This document shows, in pieces, positions 1-6,825 of a DNA stretch of 8,164 nt. Origin of the DNA: Amphritea sp. (GTDB lineage: Bacteria > Pseudomonadota > Gammaproteobacteria > Pseudomonadales > Nitrincolaceae); assembly GCA_024679635.1 (NCBI GenBank), contig JAIBDA010000054.1:1-8164 (forward strand), in the 5' to 3' direction. The stretch's first letter is position 1; the number at the start of each line of letters is the position of its first letter. The position numbers were made by a program, and so were the translations under genes. The notes below the pieces were generated by a model. It was not told the origin of the DNA. It ran no database searches and was given only the letters and a program-made list of their open reading frames with translations.

Positions 1-1724
1 GTGGTCTTGTCCAGTTCTGTTTCGAGCTTATCAACAGAATTGCGTAATGGCCGAAGCGCTTTACGACGCTCAGCTTCAAGACGTTTTTGCTCCTTTTTTT
101 CAGCGGCACTGACTGAACGATTTTCCCTCGGAATGTAAGTCGTTTGATTCTGTGTCCGGCGCTGCGTGGCCAGCCATTGTTGATAGTCATCCATATCACC
201 GTCAAAAGGGGTTACGCTGCCATGGGCGACCAGCATAAACTGGTCAACAGTATTGCGTAGCAGATGACGGTCGTGGGACACCAGAATCAGGGCCCCTTCA
301 AAGCTTTGTAAGGCTAGTGTCAGAGCGTGTCTGACTTCGAGATCCAGGTGGTTGGTAGGCTCATCTAATAGCAGCAGGTTAGGACGCTGCCAGGCGATAA
401 GTGCTAAGGCAACCCGGGCCTTTTCTCCACCGGAGAATAATTTGACGGGCTCTAACGCCCGATCGCCATTGAAATCAAAACTACCCAGGTAATTTCTGAT
501 CTCCTGATCACTGGCTTTAGGCGAGATGCGCTGGATATGCAGCGCCGGTGATGCCTCAAGATCCAGGGCTTCAAGCTGGTGCTGTGCAAAATAGCCAATT
601 TTCAGGTGTTCGCCTGCTTTATATAGGCCATTAATCTGAGGCAGGTCTTGGGTCAGGGTTTTAATCAGGGTCGATTTACCCGCCCCGTTGGGACCGAGAA
701 GACCGATACGGTCGCCGGGCGATAGCGTCAACTTTACATTGTTGAGCACAGGTTGTTGATAACCCAATGCGCAATCATCCAGGCTTAACAGGGGAAAGGA
801 TATTTTATCCGATGACTGAAACGAGAAGGTGAACGGGCTATCCACATGAGCGGGAGCGATAAGCTCCATCCGCTCAAGCTCTTTAACCCTGCTCTGAGCC
901 TGTTTAGCTTTGGTCGCTTTGGCTTTAAAGCGATTAACAAAACTTTCTATTTCGGCAATTCTGACCTGTTGTTTTTCAAATTGCGACTGCTGCTGAGCTA
1001 AGCGTTCAGCCCTGCGCAATTCAAAGTCACTGTAGCCGCCTTTATACAGTTCAGTTTTCTGATGGTACATGTGGACGATATGGGTGCTGACCGCATCCAG
1101 AAAATCCCGGTCATGGGAAATCAGCAGCAGGGTGCCCTGATAGTTTCGTAACCACTGCTCCAGCCAGATAGTTGCATCCAGATCCAGGTGGTTGGTGGGC
1201 TCATCCAATAGCAAAATGTCAGAGTAGCTCATCAATGCCTGAGCCAGGTTCAGACGAATGCGCCAGCCGCCGGAAAAAGTATTAACCGGTCGTTCTGCAT
1301 CGGCGGTGGTAAAACTAAGTCCGTTCAGTAGTTGATGGGCCCGGGATTCGGCGGTGTAGCCATCAACCGCATCTAGCTGCGCATGCAGTTCGCCAATACG
1401 GTGATGATCTCCGGACTGTTCAGCATCTACCAGGGCTTGCTGAACGCTACGTAATCGCTTGTCACCGTCCAGGACATAATCAATGGCGCGTTGAGCGTTG
1501 TCACCGACCTCTTGAGCCATGTGGGCAATGGTCAGGTTGCTGGGTAGCTGCAGGTCGCCTTCATCGGGCTGAAGCTGGCCAAGGATGAGTTTAAAAAGAG
1601 AGGATTTGCCAACGCCATTGGCGCCGACAATGCCGACTTTCTGGTTGGCGTGGATAGTTAATTGCGCTCTGTCTAGCAGGCGCATGTGTCCACGTTGTAA
1701 GCTAAGCTGGTTTAACTGAATCAT
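1..1724 (-). CDS. yheS: ABC-F family ATPase, YheS type (3' end cut by window edge)
   Basis: The minus-strand frame from the ATG at 1724 is open to the window edge, giving 574 codons without a stop. It is a soluble protein of two fused ABC ATPase domains with no membrane segment, the ABC-F layout of ribosome-associated translation factors rather than transporters. Domain 1 has Walker A GANGVGKSS (residues 34-42), signature FSGGW (150-154), Walker B LLLDEP (171-176) and SHD (203-205). Domain 2 has GPNGAGKST (344-352), FSGGE (430-434), LLLDEP (451-456) and SHD (483-485). The charged linker at about 240-295, with the stretch RFKAKATKAKQAQSR, closely matches E. coli YheS as I recall it. E. coli YheS is about 637 residues, so only some 60 residues of the charged C-terminal coiled coil should be missing. 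The start matches the YheS N-terminus. ABC-F proteins bind near the ribosomal E site; the exact role of YheS here is inferred from family. Confidence 0.95.
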   Translation of the reverse strand, partial: MIQLNQLSLQRGHMRLLDRAQLTIHANQKVGIVGANGVGKSSLFKLILGQLQPDEGDLQLPSNLTIAHMAQEVGDNAQRAIDYVLDGDKRLRSVQQALVDAEQSGDHHRIGELHAQLDAVDGYTAESRAHQLLNGLSFTTADAERPVNTFSGGWRIRLNLAQALMSYSDILLLDEPTNHLDLDATIWLEQWLRNYQGTLLLISHDRDFLDAVSTHIVHMYHQKTELYKGGYSDFELRRAERLAQQQSQFEKQQVRIAEIESFVNRFKAKATKAKQAQSRVKELERMELIAPAHVDSPFTFSFQSSDKISFPLLSLDDCALGYQQPVLNNVKLTLSPGDRIGLLGPNGAGKSTLIKTLTQDLPQINGLYKAGEHLKIGYFAQHQLEALDLEASPALHIQRISPKASDQEIRNYLGSFDFNGDRALEPVKLFSGGEKARVALALIAWQRPNLLLLDEPTNHLDLEVRHALTLALQSFEGALILVSHDRHLLRNTVDQFMLVAHGSVTPFDGDMDDYQQWLATQRRTQNQTTYIPRENRSVSAAEKKEQKRLEAERRKALRPLRNSVDKLETELDKT

Positions 1725-1732
1725 GGCGGCGG

Positions 1733-1740
1733 ATTTTAGC
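1733..1740 (-). promoter_or_regulatory. Possible extended -10 element for the ABC-F gene
   Basis: Read on the minus strand, TGCTAAAAT occupies positions 1741-1733: a TG motif, one base, then TAAAAT, which matches the sigma-70 -10 consensus at five of six positions. No good -35 hexamer sits at the right distance, as expected for an extended -10 promoter. Its end lies 8 bases before the ATG at 1724, so transcription would begin at or within about two bases of the start codon. The sequence between has no Shine-Dalgarno. This is a pattern match only. Confidence 0.4.
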
Positions 1741-1744
1741 ATAG

Positions 1745-2230
1745 ATGAATGAAGATAATGAGTTTTGGAACTATGCAATCAAGGTTTATTCCGATCCGGA
1801 AATAGCTGAGGTTTGCCAGACGCTGCAAAATCGCTTTCAGCTGAGCGTAAACCGCCTGCTATTTGCGCTTTGGCTTGCTGAACAGGGGCGTGTTCTACCT
1901 GATGATTTGGACGAGACAGATAGCCGAGAGTGGCGTTTGAAACTGCTGGAACCCCTGCGATCGCTTCGCTATCGACTGCGGAAATCAAAGCGGTCAGTTG
2001 AAGAGGAAAACTGTTACCTGCAACTAAAAACGGCCGAATTATCAGCGGAAAAGGTGGAGATTGGGTTGTTGTTTAAGCTAAAAGATCATTGCTCTACAGC
2101 GGCTCAGCTATCAGGGCTTAGGTATCAGAATCTTTGTGTCGCGGCGGATACAGGAGTAGACGGGGCGGGAGAGTTACAGGTTTTATTAACTCAATTAAGC
2201 GATAAAGCCGCTGTGAACGGTAGTATTTAA
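1745..2230 (+). CDS. TIGR02444 / DUF2390 family protein, function unknown
   Basis: A 161-residue protein, probably cytoplasmic, with no signal peptide or membrane segment. The N-terminal third carries what I recognise as the family hallmark: an FW pair (residues 7-8), a predicted helix ending SVNRLLFALWLAEQGR (34-49), then an REWR segment (about 71-74). The C-terminal half is charged and helical (RLRKSKRSVEEE), with a weakly conserved tail. No biochemical function is established that I know of. The start is fixed: an in-frame TAG immediately precedes the ATG and there is no other Met in the protein. The ribosome-binding site is poor, only GGCGGCGGA ending 11 bases upstream. It diverges from the ABC-F gene with 20 bases between the two start codons and is followed 65 bases later by the FKBP gene on the same strand, possibly on one transcript. 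Confidence 0.85.
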   Translation: MNEDNEFWNYAIKVYSDPEIAEVCQTLQNRFQLSVNRLLFALWLAEQGRVLPDDLDETDSREWRLKLLEPLRSLRYRLRKSKRSVEEENCYLQLKTAELSAEKVEIGLLFKLKDHCSTAAQLSGLRYQNLCVAADTGVDGAGELQVLLTQLSDKAAVNGSI

Positions 2231-2295
2231 TGGAACTTTTCAGTTTAATGGCTTACTAATCGCTGATAACTGACTCTTGGATTAAAGGAATGACA

Positions 2296-3018
2296 ATGAA
2301 AAAGACGCTGGTGGCCGTGGCCGTAGCAAGTATTGTATTGGTGGGATGTAGCGCTGATAAAGAGCCAGCTGCACAGGTTGAGAAACCTTATACCCTGGAA
2401 ACTGAGCAGCAGAAGCTGGGCTACAGCCTGGGCCTGATGTTGGGTGAGCGACTTAAATCAGATGTAGAAGAGCTGGATGTAGACGCACTGCGTCGCGCTG
2501 TCGAGACCGTTTATTCCGGTGCAGAGCCATTGCTGAAGCCGGAAGAAGTTGAAGCGACTATGATGGCCTTCCAAAAGAAAAAGATTGAAGAGCAGCAAGC
2601 AGCTGTAACTAAAATGGCTGAGGATAACTTAGCTAAAGGCCAGGCGTACATGGCTGAAAATGGAAAGAAAGAAGGTGTTGTTACCACTGAGTCCGGGCTT
2701 CAATACGAAGTGTTGACCGCCGGTGAAGGTGCAACCCCAAAAGCTGAGGATACGGTTAAGGTACATTACCGTGGCTCCCTGATCAGTGGTACGGATTTTG
2801 ATAGCTCTTATAGCCGTGGCGAGCCTGTTTCATTCCCGCTTAACGGAGTAATTCCTGGTTGGACTGAAGGTCTGCAACTGATGAAAGTGGGTGGCAAGTC
2901 ACGTTTAGTGCTTCCTGCAGAACTGGCTTATGGTCCTGGCGGTATGGGCGAGGCTATCGGACCGAATGAGACTCTGGTGTTTGAAGTTGAATTGCTAGAT
3001 ATCAATCCTACTGAGTAA
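2296..3018 (+). CDS. FKBP-type peptidyl-prolyl cis-trans isomerase, predicted outer-membrane lipoprotein (FkpA/Mip-like)
   Basis: A 240-residue envelope folding factor catalysing cis-trans isomerisation of proline peptide bonds. The first 18 residues form a lipoprotein signal: MKK, a hydrophobic run, then lipobox LVGC with Cys18 as the lipidated residue. Ser follows the Cys rather than Asp, which favours outer-membrane sorting. Residues about 33-120 are the helical FKBP_N dimerisation region, including a QKLGYSLGLMLGERL segment and a long charged helix. The catalytic FKBP_C domain follows, with VHYRG (156-160), DFDSSY (167-172), VIPGW (185-189), AYG (211-213) and the final FEVELLDI strand, all typical active-site elements. 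I prefer the ATG at 2296 over the in-frame ATG at 2290: AAAGGA (2284-2289) lies 6 bases before the former but touches the latter, and 2296 gives a standard MKK signal start. No clear promoter is visible in the 65-base upstream gap, so co-transcription with the preceding gene is possible. A strong terminator follows. Confidence 0.93.
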   Translation: MKKTLVAVAVASIVLVGCSADKEPAAQVEKPYTLETEQQKLGYSLGLMLGERLKSDVEELDVDALRRAVETVYSGAEPLLKPEEVEATMMAFQKKKIEEQQAAVTKMAEDNLAKGQAYMAENGKKEGVVTTESGLQYEVLTAGEGATPKAEDTVKVHYRGSLISGTDFDSSYSRGEPVSFPLNGVIPGWTEGLQLMKVGGKSRLVLPAELAYGPGGMGEAIGPNETLVFEVELLDINPTE

Positions 3019-3042
3019 AGCGCCAACATTGGTCATAAAGTT

Positions 3043-3070
3043 AAAACCACCCTTATGGGTGGTTTTTTTT
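3043..3070 (+). terminator. Rho-independent terminator after the FKBP gene
   Basis: A perfect 10-base-pair stem, AAAACCACCC with GGGTGGTTTT, closes a TTAT loop (3053-3056). The T run continues to 3070, eight in a row. It begins 24 bases after the FKBP stop codon and separates that gene from the amino-acid transporter operon. Confidence 0.95.
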
Positions 3071-3132
3071 GGTGCATCAAAAACAGCCCTGATCGAAAAT
3101 GTCACTAATATCAAGCGTTTTTGACAGTTCAT

Positions 3133-3149
3133 TTGTAAAAATATTACAA
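3133..3149. promoter_or_regulatory. Inverted repeat TTGTAA-N5-TTACAA, candidate operator
   Basis: Two perfect 6-base arms flank a 5-base AT spacer, centred at 3141, about 145 bases upstream of the predicted sigma-54 start. The symmetry suits a dimeric DNA-binding protein. It overlaps the spacer of a possible TTGACA-based sigma-70 promoter (-35 at 3121-3126), so a bound protein could also block that promoter. Which regulator binds cannot be told from the sequence. Confidence 0.35.
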
Positions 3150-3185
3150 CATTATTAGGGCGTAATATAACTGGCAATCAGTCGT

Positions 3186-3197
3186 TTCTGTACAGAA
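3186..3197. promoter_or_regulatory. 12-base perfect palindrome TTCTGTACAGAA, candidate activator site
   Basis: The sequence is its own reverse complement. Its centre (3191.5) lies about 70 bases upstream of the GG of the sigma-54 element, near -95 relative to the predicted start, where sigma-54 activators commonly bind. It is not a LexA box, because the CTGT and ACAG halves touch instead of being separated by eight bases. It also does not match the NtrC consensus GCAC-N7-GTGC. The bound regulator is unknown. Confidence 0.4.
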
Positions 3198-3259
3198 GTA
3201 AAACACTTGCTACACTTAAATACTGAAAGTTAACTATATGGATTAAAAGAATAAAGAAG

Positions 3260-3275
3260 TGGAATGCTCTTTGCA
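3260..3275 (+). promoter_or_regulatory. Sigma-54 (-24/-12) promoter for aapJQMP
   Basis: TGGAATG-CTCT-TTGCA matches the consensus TGGCACG-N4-TTGCW with the two invariant dinucleotides, GG (3261-3262) and GC (3273-3274), exactly 10 bases apart. The -12 half is perfect; the -24 half differs at two positions. Transcription would start near 3286. Sigma-54 with a bacterial enhancer-binding protein commonly controls amino-acid uptake in proteobacteria, so context supports the match. A sigma-70 promoter further upstream is not excluded. Confidence 0.65.
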
Positions 3276-3357
3276 GAGCCTAAACGTATAGCAATGTTAC
3301 TAAATACGACCCTGCTTTTTATTATTCATTAATACGTTCAAAGAGAGGAAGTATCCG

Positions 3358-4371
3358 ATGAAGAAAACCCTGATCTCCGCTACCGCGCTTATAGCTGCAA
3401 TGGCGGGTACCGCAATGGCCGGCACTTTGGAAAACGTTCAAGAACGTGGTGCTGTACAGTGCGGCGTAACCAGTGGTGTACCAGGCTTCTCCGTACCTGA
3501 TGATAAAGGTAATTGGAAAGGTCTTGATGTCGACTTGTGTCGTGCGGTTGCCGCAGCGGTATTTGGCGATGCAACAAAAGTTAAATTTATTCCACTGAAT
3601 GCAAAAGAGCGTTTTACTGCGTTGGTTTCCGGTGAGATTGATGTGCTATCCCGGGTTACTACCTGGACTCAGACTCGTGATACTCAGCTAGGTATCAACT
3701 TTGCTGGTGTTAACTACTATGATGGCCAGGGCTTCTTGGTTAAGAACGAACTGGGCCTGAAGAGTGTTAAAGAGCTTGATGGTGCCACAGTCTGTGTACA
3801 GTCCGGTACGACTACCGAGCTGAACATGGCGGATTACTTCCGTGCACAAGGTATTTCGTATACTCCTGTAGTCTTTGATACTAATGATCAGGCGGCCCAG
3901 GCGTTTGACAGTGGTCGTTGTGATTCCTTCACGACTGACTTGTCACAGGCAGCAGGCCTGCGTACTCGAATGCAAGATCCATCTTCCGTTGGCGCACTAC
4001 CAGAAGTTATTTCTAAGGAACCTTTGGGTCCTGTAGTACGTCAGGGTGACGATACTTGGTTTAACATTGTTAAGTGGAGCCACAATGCGATGCTTAATGC
4101 TGAAGAGCTGGGCATCACTTCTGCGAACGTTGATAAGATGAAAGCGGAAAGCACCAATCCAAACGTTAAGCGTCTAGTCGGTCTTGATGGACCTAAAGGC
4201 AAAGGCATGGATCTACCTGATGACTGGGCATACCAGATCGTTAAACAGGTGGGTAACTATGGCGAAGCTTATGAGCGAAACGTAGGTAAAGGTTCACCAT
4301 TGGGACTGGAACGCGGACTGAATGCGTTGTGGAACCAGGGTGGCTTGCAGTACGCACCACCTATGCGTTAA
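3358..4371 (+). CDS. aapJ: General L-amino-acid ABC transporter, periplasmic binding protein AapJ
   Basis: A 337-residue solute-binding protein (SBP_bac_3 family) that captures L-amino acids in the periplasm and hands them to the AapQ/AapM permease. A Sec signal peptide MKKTLISATALIAAMAGTAMA ends in an AMA site, with cleavage after Ala21. Recognisable AapJ/BztA segments follow: VQCGVTSG (33-40), GLDVDLCRAVAAAVFGD (55-71), NAKERFTAL (81-89), SGTTTELNMADYF (149-161), SKEPLGPVVRQGDD (209-222) and a C-terminal LNALWNQGGLQYAPP. This matches rhizobial AapJ closely across its length. Four cysteines remain in the mature protein (35, 61, 146, 188), which could form two disulfides; the pairing is my inference. 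Substrate breadth (polar and acidic amino acids, probably wider) is taken from the family. First gene of the operon, behind a probable sigma-54 promoter and followed by a hairpin. Confidence 0.96.
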   Translation: MKKTLISATALIAAMAGTAMAGTLENVQERGAVQCGVTSGVPGFSVPDDKGNWKGLDVDLCRAVAAAVFGDATKVKFIPLNAKERFTALVSGEIDVLSRVTTWTQTRDTQLGINFAGVNYYDGQGFLVKNELGLKSVKELDGATVCVQSGTTTELNMADYFRAQGISYTPVVFDTNDQAAQAFDSGRCDSFTTDLSQAAGLRTRMQDPSSVGALPEVISKEPLGPVVRQGDDTWFNIVKWSHNAMLNAEELGITSANVDKMKAESTNPNVKRLVGLDGPKGKGMDLPDDWAYQIVKQVGNYGEAYERNVGKGSPLGLERGLNALWNQGGLQYAPPMR

Positions 4372-4381
4372 TACGCTGATT

Positions 4382-4410
4382 AGCGGCTGGCCGAAAGGCT
4401 GGCCGCTTTT
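4382..4410 (+). terminator. Intra-operon hairpin between aapJ and aapQ (partial terminator / mRNA stabiliser)
   Basis: An 11-base-pair stem, AGCGGCTGGCC with GGCTGGCCGCT (two G-U wobbles in the RNA), is capped by a GAAA tetraloop of the GNRA class and followed by a run of only four U (4407-4410) before a G. It starts 10 bases after the aapJ stop. The stable stem with a short U run suggests incomplete termination and protection of the aapJ 3' end, so that the binding protein outnumbers the membrane components. The remaining gap to aapQ shows no clear promoter. Confidence 0.8.
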
Positions 4411-4474
4411 GTATCTGCTGCCTAAATATCAAAAGGGAGCAAATAGATCTGTGTACTGACTTCTGGAGTAAATA

Positions 4475-5701
4475 ATGTCCTCAGACATTTCGAATTCGGG
4501 TCACAACCCTGAAGGCGGCCCGGCTAAGCCAAAGGCGCCTCCGCAGAACAAACCAAAATTCTGGAACGACCCGAAGAAAAGGTCGTTACTATTCCAGGTG
4601 CTATTGTTGTCGGCACTGGGATTTGTGTTCTATTCCATCATTGATAATACCCTGACCAACCTTGAACAGCGTGGTATCACCACAGGTTTCGACTTCCTGA
4701 CCGAGGAAGCGGGTTTCGGTATTGCGATGAGTCTGATCCCCTACACCGAAGCATCAAGTTATGGCATGACCTTTATCGTCGGTCTGATGAATACCATATT
4801 GATCGCATTGATGGGTATCTTTGCTGCGACGATACTAGGTTTTCTTTTAGGTGTAGCGAGATTGTCAGATAACTGGCTGATCTCTAAAGCCGCTACTGTC
4901 TATATCGAAACATTCCGTAATATTCCATTACTGCTGCAGATCTTTTTTTGGTACTACGCGGTATTGCGAACCCTTCCGCATCCGCGCCAGAGTATGGAGT
5001 TTTTCGGTACTTTTCTGAATAATCGCGGATTTATTATGCCAGCGCCGGTCGCCGAAGATGGCTTCGGATTGGTGATGTTTGGTTTCTTTGCCGCTTTGAT
5101 CGGCAGCTGGTTGATTTCCCGTTGGTCGAAGAAACGTCAAGAACTTACCGGCGAACAGTTTCCGGTCTTCCTGACCTGTATTGGATTAATTGTCGGCGTG
5201 CCGTTTGTACTCTTTATGTTGAGTGGAATGCCCCTGGGACTTGATCACCCTGAGTTGAAAGGTTTTAACTTTAAGGGTGGGGTCACGGTCATACCTGAGC
5301 TGATTGCGCTCTGGTTTGCGTTGAGTATCTATACAGCAGCTTTCATTGCTGAAACCGTCCGGGCGGGTATTCTGGCGGTGTCCCATGGTCAGACTGAGGC
5401 TGCAACGGCACTGGGTATGTCGAAAGCAAAAACGCTTCGGTTAATCGTTATTCCTCAGGCGCTGCGTGTGGTTATCCCACCGTTGACCAGTCAGTACCTG
5501 AACCTGACGAAGAACTCATCATTGGCAACCGCAATCGGTTATCCGGATCTGGTTAACGTATTTGCAGGTACCACTTTGAATCAGACGGGACAGGCAATTG
5601 AGGTTATAGCGATGACGATGGCTGTTTATCTGACGCTGAGTCTGCTGACATCGACATTTATGAACTGGTATAACTCCAGAATTCAGCTGACCGAACGTTA
5701 G
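4475..5701 (+). CDS. aapQ: General L-amino-acid ABC transporter, permease AapQ
   Basis: A 408-residue inner-membrane protein of the binding-protein-dependent permease class (BPD_transp_1, His/Glu/Gln/Arg/opine subfamily) that forms half of the amino-acid channel with AapM. A hydrophilic, Pro- and Lys-rich cytoplasmic tail (residues 1-36) precedes the first membrane helix (about 37-55). Further hydrophobic segments lie near 98-127, 142-163, 197-215, 230-250, 272-295 and 374-395. The long insertion between the early and late helices is characteristic of the Aap/Bzt group compared with the usual permeases of about 220 residues. The EAA coupling loop that docks on the ATPase is at 308-336 (EAATALGMSKAKTLRLIVIP then QALRVVIPP). 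GGAG (4465-4468) is 6 bases before the ATG. The TAG stop forms part of the next gene's Shine-Dalgarno. Confidence 0.95.
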   Translation: MSSDISNSGHNPEGGPAKPKAPPQNKPKFWNDPKKRSLLFQVLLLSALGFVFYSIIDNTLTNLEQRGITTGFDFLTEEAGFGIAMSLIPYTEASSYGMTFIVGLMNTILIALMGIFAATILGFLLGVARLSDNWLISKAATVYIETFRNIPLLLQIFFWYYAVLRTLPHPRQSMEFFGTFLNNRGFIMPAPVAEDGFGLVMFGFFAALIGSWLISRWSKKRQELTGEQFPVFLTCIGLIVGVPFVLFMLSGMPLGLDHPELKGFNFKGGVTVIPELIALWFALSIYTAAFIAETVRAGILAVSHGQTEAATALGMSKAKTLRLIVIPQALRVVIPPLTSQYLNLTKNSSLATAIGYPDLVNVFAGTTLNQTGQAIEVIAMTMAVYLTLSLLTSTFMNWYNSRIQLTER

Positions 5702-5712
5702 GAGGGGATACT

Positions 5713-6801
5713 ATGAAATATGAAATACAACCCACGCTACCCCCACCTGCGAGCATGGTCGGAGTGATTGGTTGGATGCGTAAGCATCTGTTTAATGGGC
5801 CAATTAACTCGGTGGCGACTCTTGTTGTCGGGTATTTTCTGATCAGCTTCCTGGTTCCTACTATTCAGTGGATCTTTATCGATGCTGATTGGGTCGGTGA
5901 TAGCCGTGATGCCTGCACCAGTGGCGGTGCCTGTTGGGTGTTTATCAACAATCGACTTGACCAGTTTCTGTACGGTTTCTATCCGGAAGCGGAACATTGG
6001 CGAGTGCAAACAGCCTTTATTATACTAATCGGTTCGATTATCTGGCTAGTGATGCCGCAGACGCCGAAAAAAGGGCTGGTGGCTGCGTTACTGTTAGTGG
6101 TTTATCCAGTCGTGGCTTTCTTCCTGCTGTATGGCGATATCTTCGGCTTGGAGACTGTCGAAACTCACCTGTGGGGAGGCCTTAGCCTGACACTGGTGTT
6201 GGCGGTGGTTGGTATTGTCGCTTCACTGCCACTCGGTATTCTGCTGGCGCTGGGGCGTCAGTCGGAGATGCCGATCGTGAAATCGGTCTGTGTTATTTTT
6301 ATTGAGATCTGGCGTGGCGTACCTTTGATTACCGTGCTGTTTATGGCCTCGGTGATGTTGCCACTGTTTTTCCCGGAAGGGATGAGCTTTGACAAGCTGC
6401 TCAGGGCGTTGATCGGTATTACCCTGTTCCAATCTGCCTATATGGCAGAAGTTATCAGGGGAGGGCTGCAGGCGATTCCTAAGGGACAGTATGAAGCGGC
6501 GGATGCCTTAGGTCTGGGTTACTGGCAGAAGATGATTCTGATCATCATGCCGCAGGCGCTGAAGCTGATGATCCCCGGCATAGTGAATACCTTTATAGCC
6601 CTCTTTAAGGATACCAGTCTGGTACTGATTATCGGCCTGTTTGACGTACTGGCGATTGGCCAGGCGGCGAACCAGGATCCGAAATGGATCGGTTACTCCA
6701 CTGAAAGCTATTTGTTTGTTGCCCTGTTGTTCTGGGTCTTCTGTTTCAGTATGTCGCGTTATTCGCAACAGCTGGAGAGACAACTTCACACCGGGCACTG
6801 A
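5713..6801 (+). CDS. aapM: General L-amino-acid ABC transporter, permease AapM
   Basis: A 362-residue inner-membrane partner of AapQ. The first membrane helix is at about 33-55, followed by a probable periplasmic loop with two cysteines (67 and 74, in CTSGGACW) and the motif FLYGFYPEAEHWR (85-97), which I recognise from AapM proteins. Further hydrophobic segments lie near 99-115, 121-142, 155-180, 190-218, 230-250, 286-312 and 331-346. The EAA loop at 261-289 (EAADALGLGYWQKMILIIMP then QALKLMIPG) contacts AapP. The Shine-Dalgarno AGGAGG (5700-5705) overlaps the aapQ stop codon and lies 7 bases before the ATG. The genes are only 11 bases apart, so translation is probably coupled and yields equal amounts of the two permeases. 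The cysteine pair may form a disulfide; that is inference. Confidence 0.95.
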   Translation: MKYEIQPTLPPPASMVGVIGWMRKHLFNGPINSVATLVVGYFLISFLVPTIQWIFIDADWVGDSRDACTSGGACWVFINNRLDQFLYGFYPEAEHWRVQTAFIILIGSIIWLVMPQTPKKGLVAALLLVVYPVVAFFLLYGDIFGLETVETHLWGGLSLTLVLAVVGIVASLPLGILLALGRQSEMPIVKSVCVIFIEIWRGVPLITVLFMASVMLPLFFPEGMSFDKLLRALIGITLFQSAYMAEVIRGGLQAIPKGQYEAADALGLGYWQKMILIIMPQALKLMIPGIVNTFIALFKDTSLVLIIGLFDVLAIGQAANQDPKWIGYSTESYLFVALLFWVFCFSMSRYSQQLERQLHTGH

Positions 6802-6825
6802 GCCTGATAACAGAGAGATTTAGAG

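Larger units (their letters stand above)
3071..3357 (+). promoter_or_regulatory. Control region of the aapJQMP operon
   Basis: This AT-rich, gene-free stretch between the FKBP terminator and aapJ holds, in order, a TTGACA hexamer (3121-3126) with only weak -10 partners, the inverted repeat at 3133-3149, the 12-base palindrome at 3186-3197, a sigma-54 type promoter at 3260-3275, and a leader of about 72 bases. AGAGGA (3344-3349) is a good Shine-Dalgarno 8 bases before the aapJ ATG. A short antisense open frame here spans the terminator and has no coding character. Confidence 0.75.

Noticed and set aside
3109..3121. IHF-like sequence TATCAAGCGTTTT upstream of aapJ
   Set aside because: It misses the last consensus purine and lies upstream of the candidate activator palindromes instead of between them and the promoter.
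3121..3147. Sigma-70 promoter with TTGACA at 3121-3126
   Set aside because: The -35 is perfect, but the best -10 candidates are TATTAC at spacing 15 and TACAAC at spacing 18, each matching at only four of six positions. It is kept as a possibility in the control-region entry, not called as a promoter.
2995..3177. A 60-codon minus-strand open frame between the FKBP gene and aapJ
   Set aside because: It runs across the terminator stem and the 3' end of the FKBP gene, lacks a convincing ribosome-binding site and has no protein character.
3283..3338. Inverted repeat AACGTAT ... ATACGTT flanking the aapJ leader
   Set aside because: The arms are 42 bases apart, and the left arm straddles the predicted transcription start, so it would not form a complete hairpin in the mRNA. 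No riboswitch-like core is visible.
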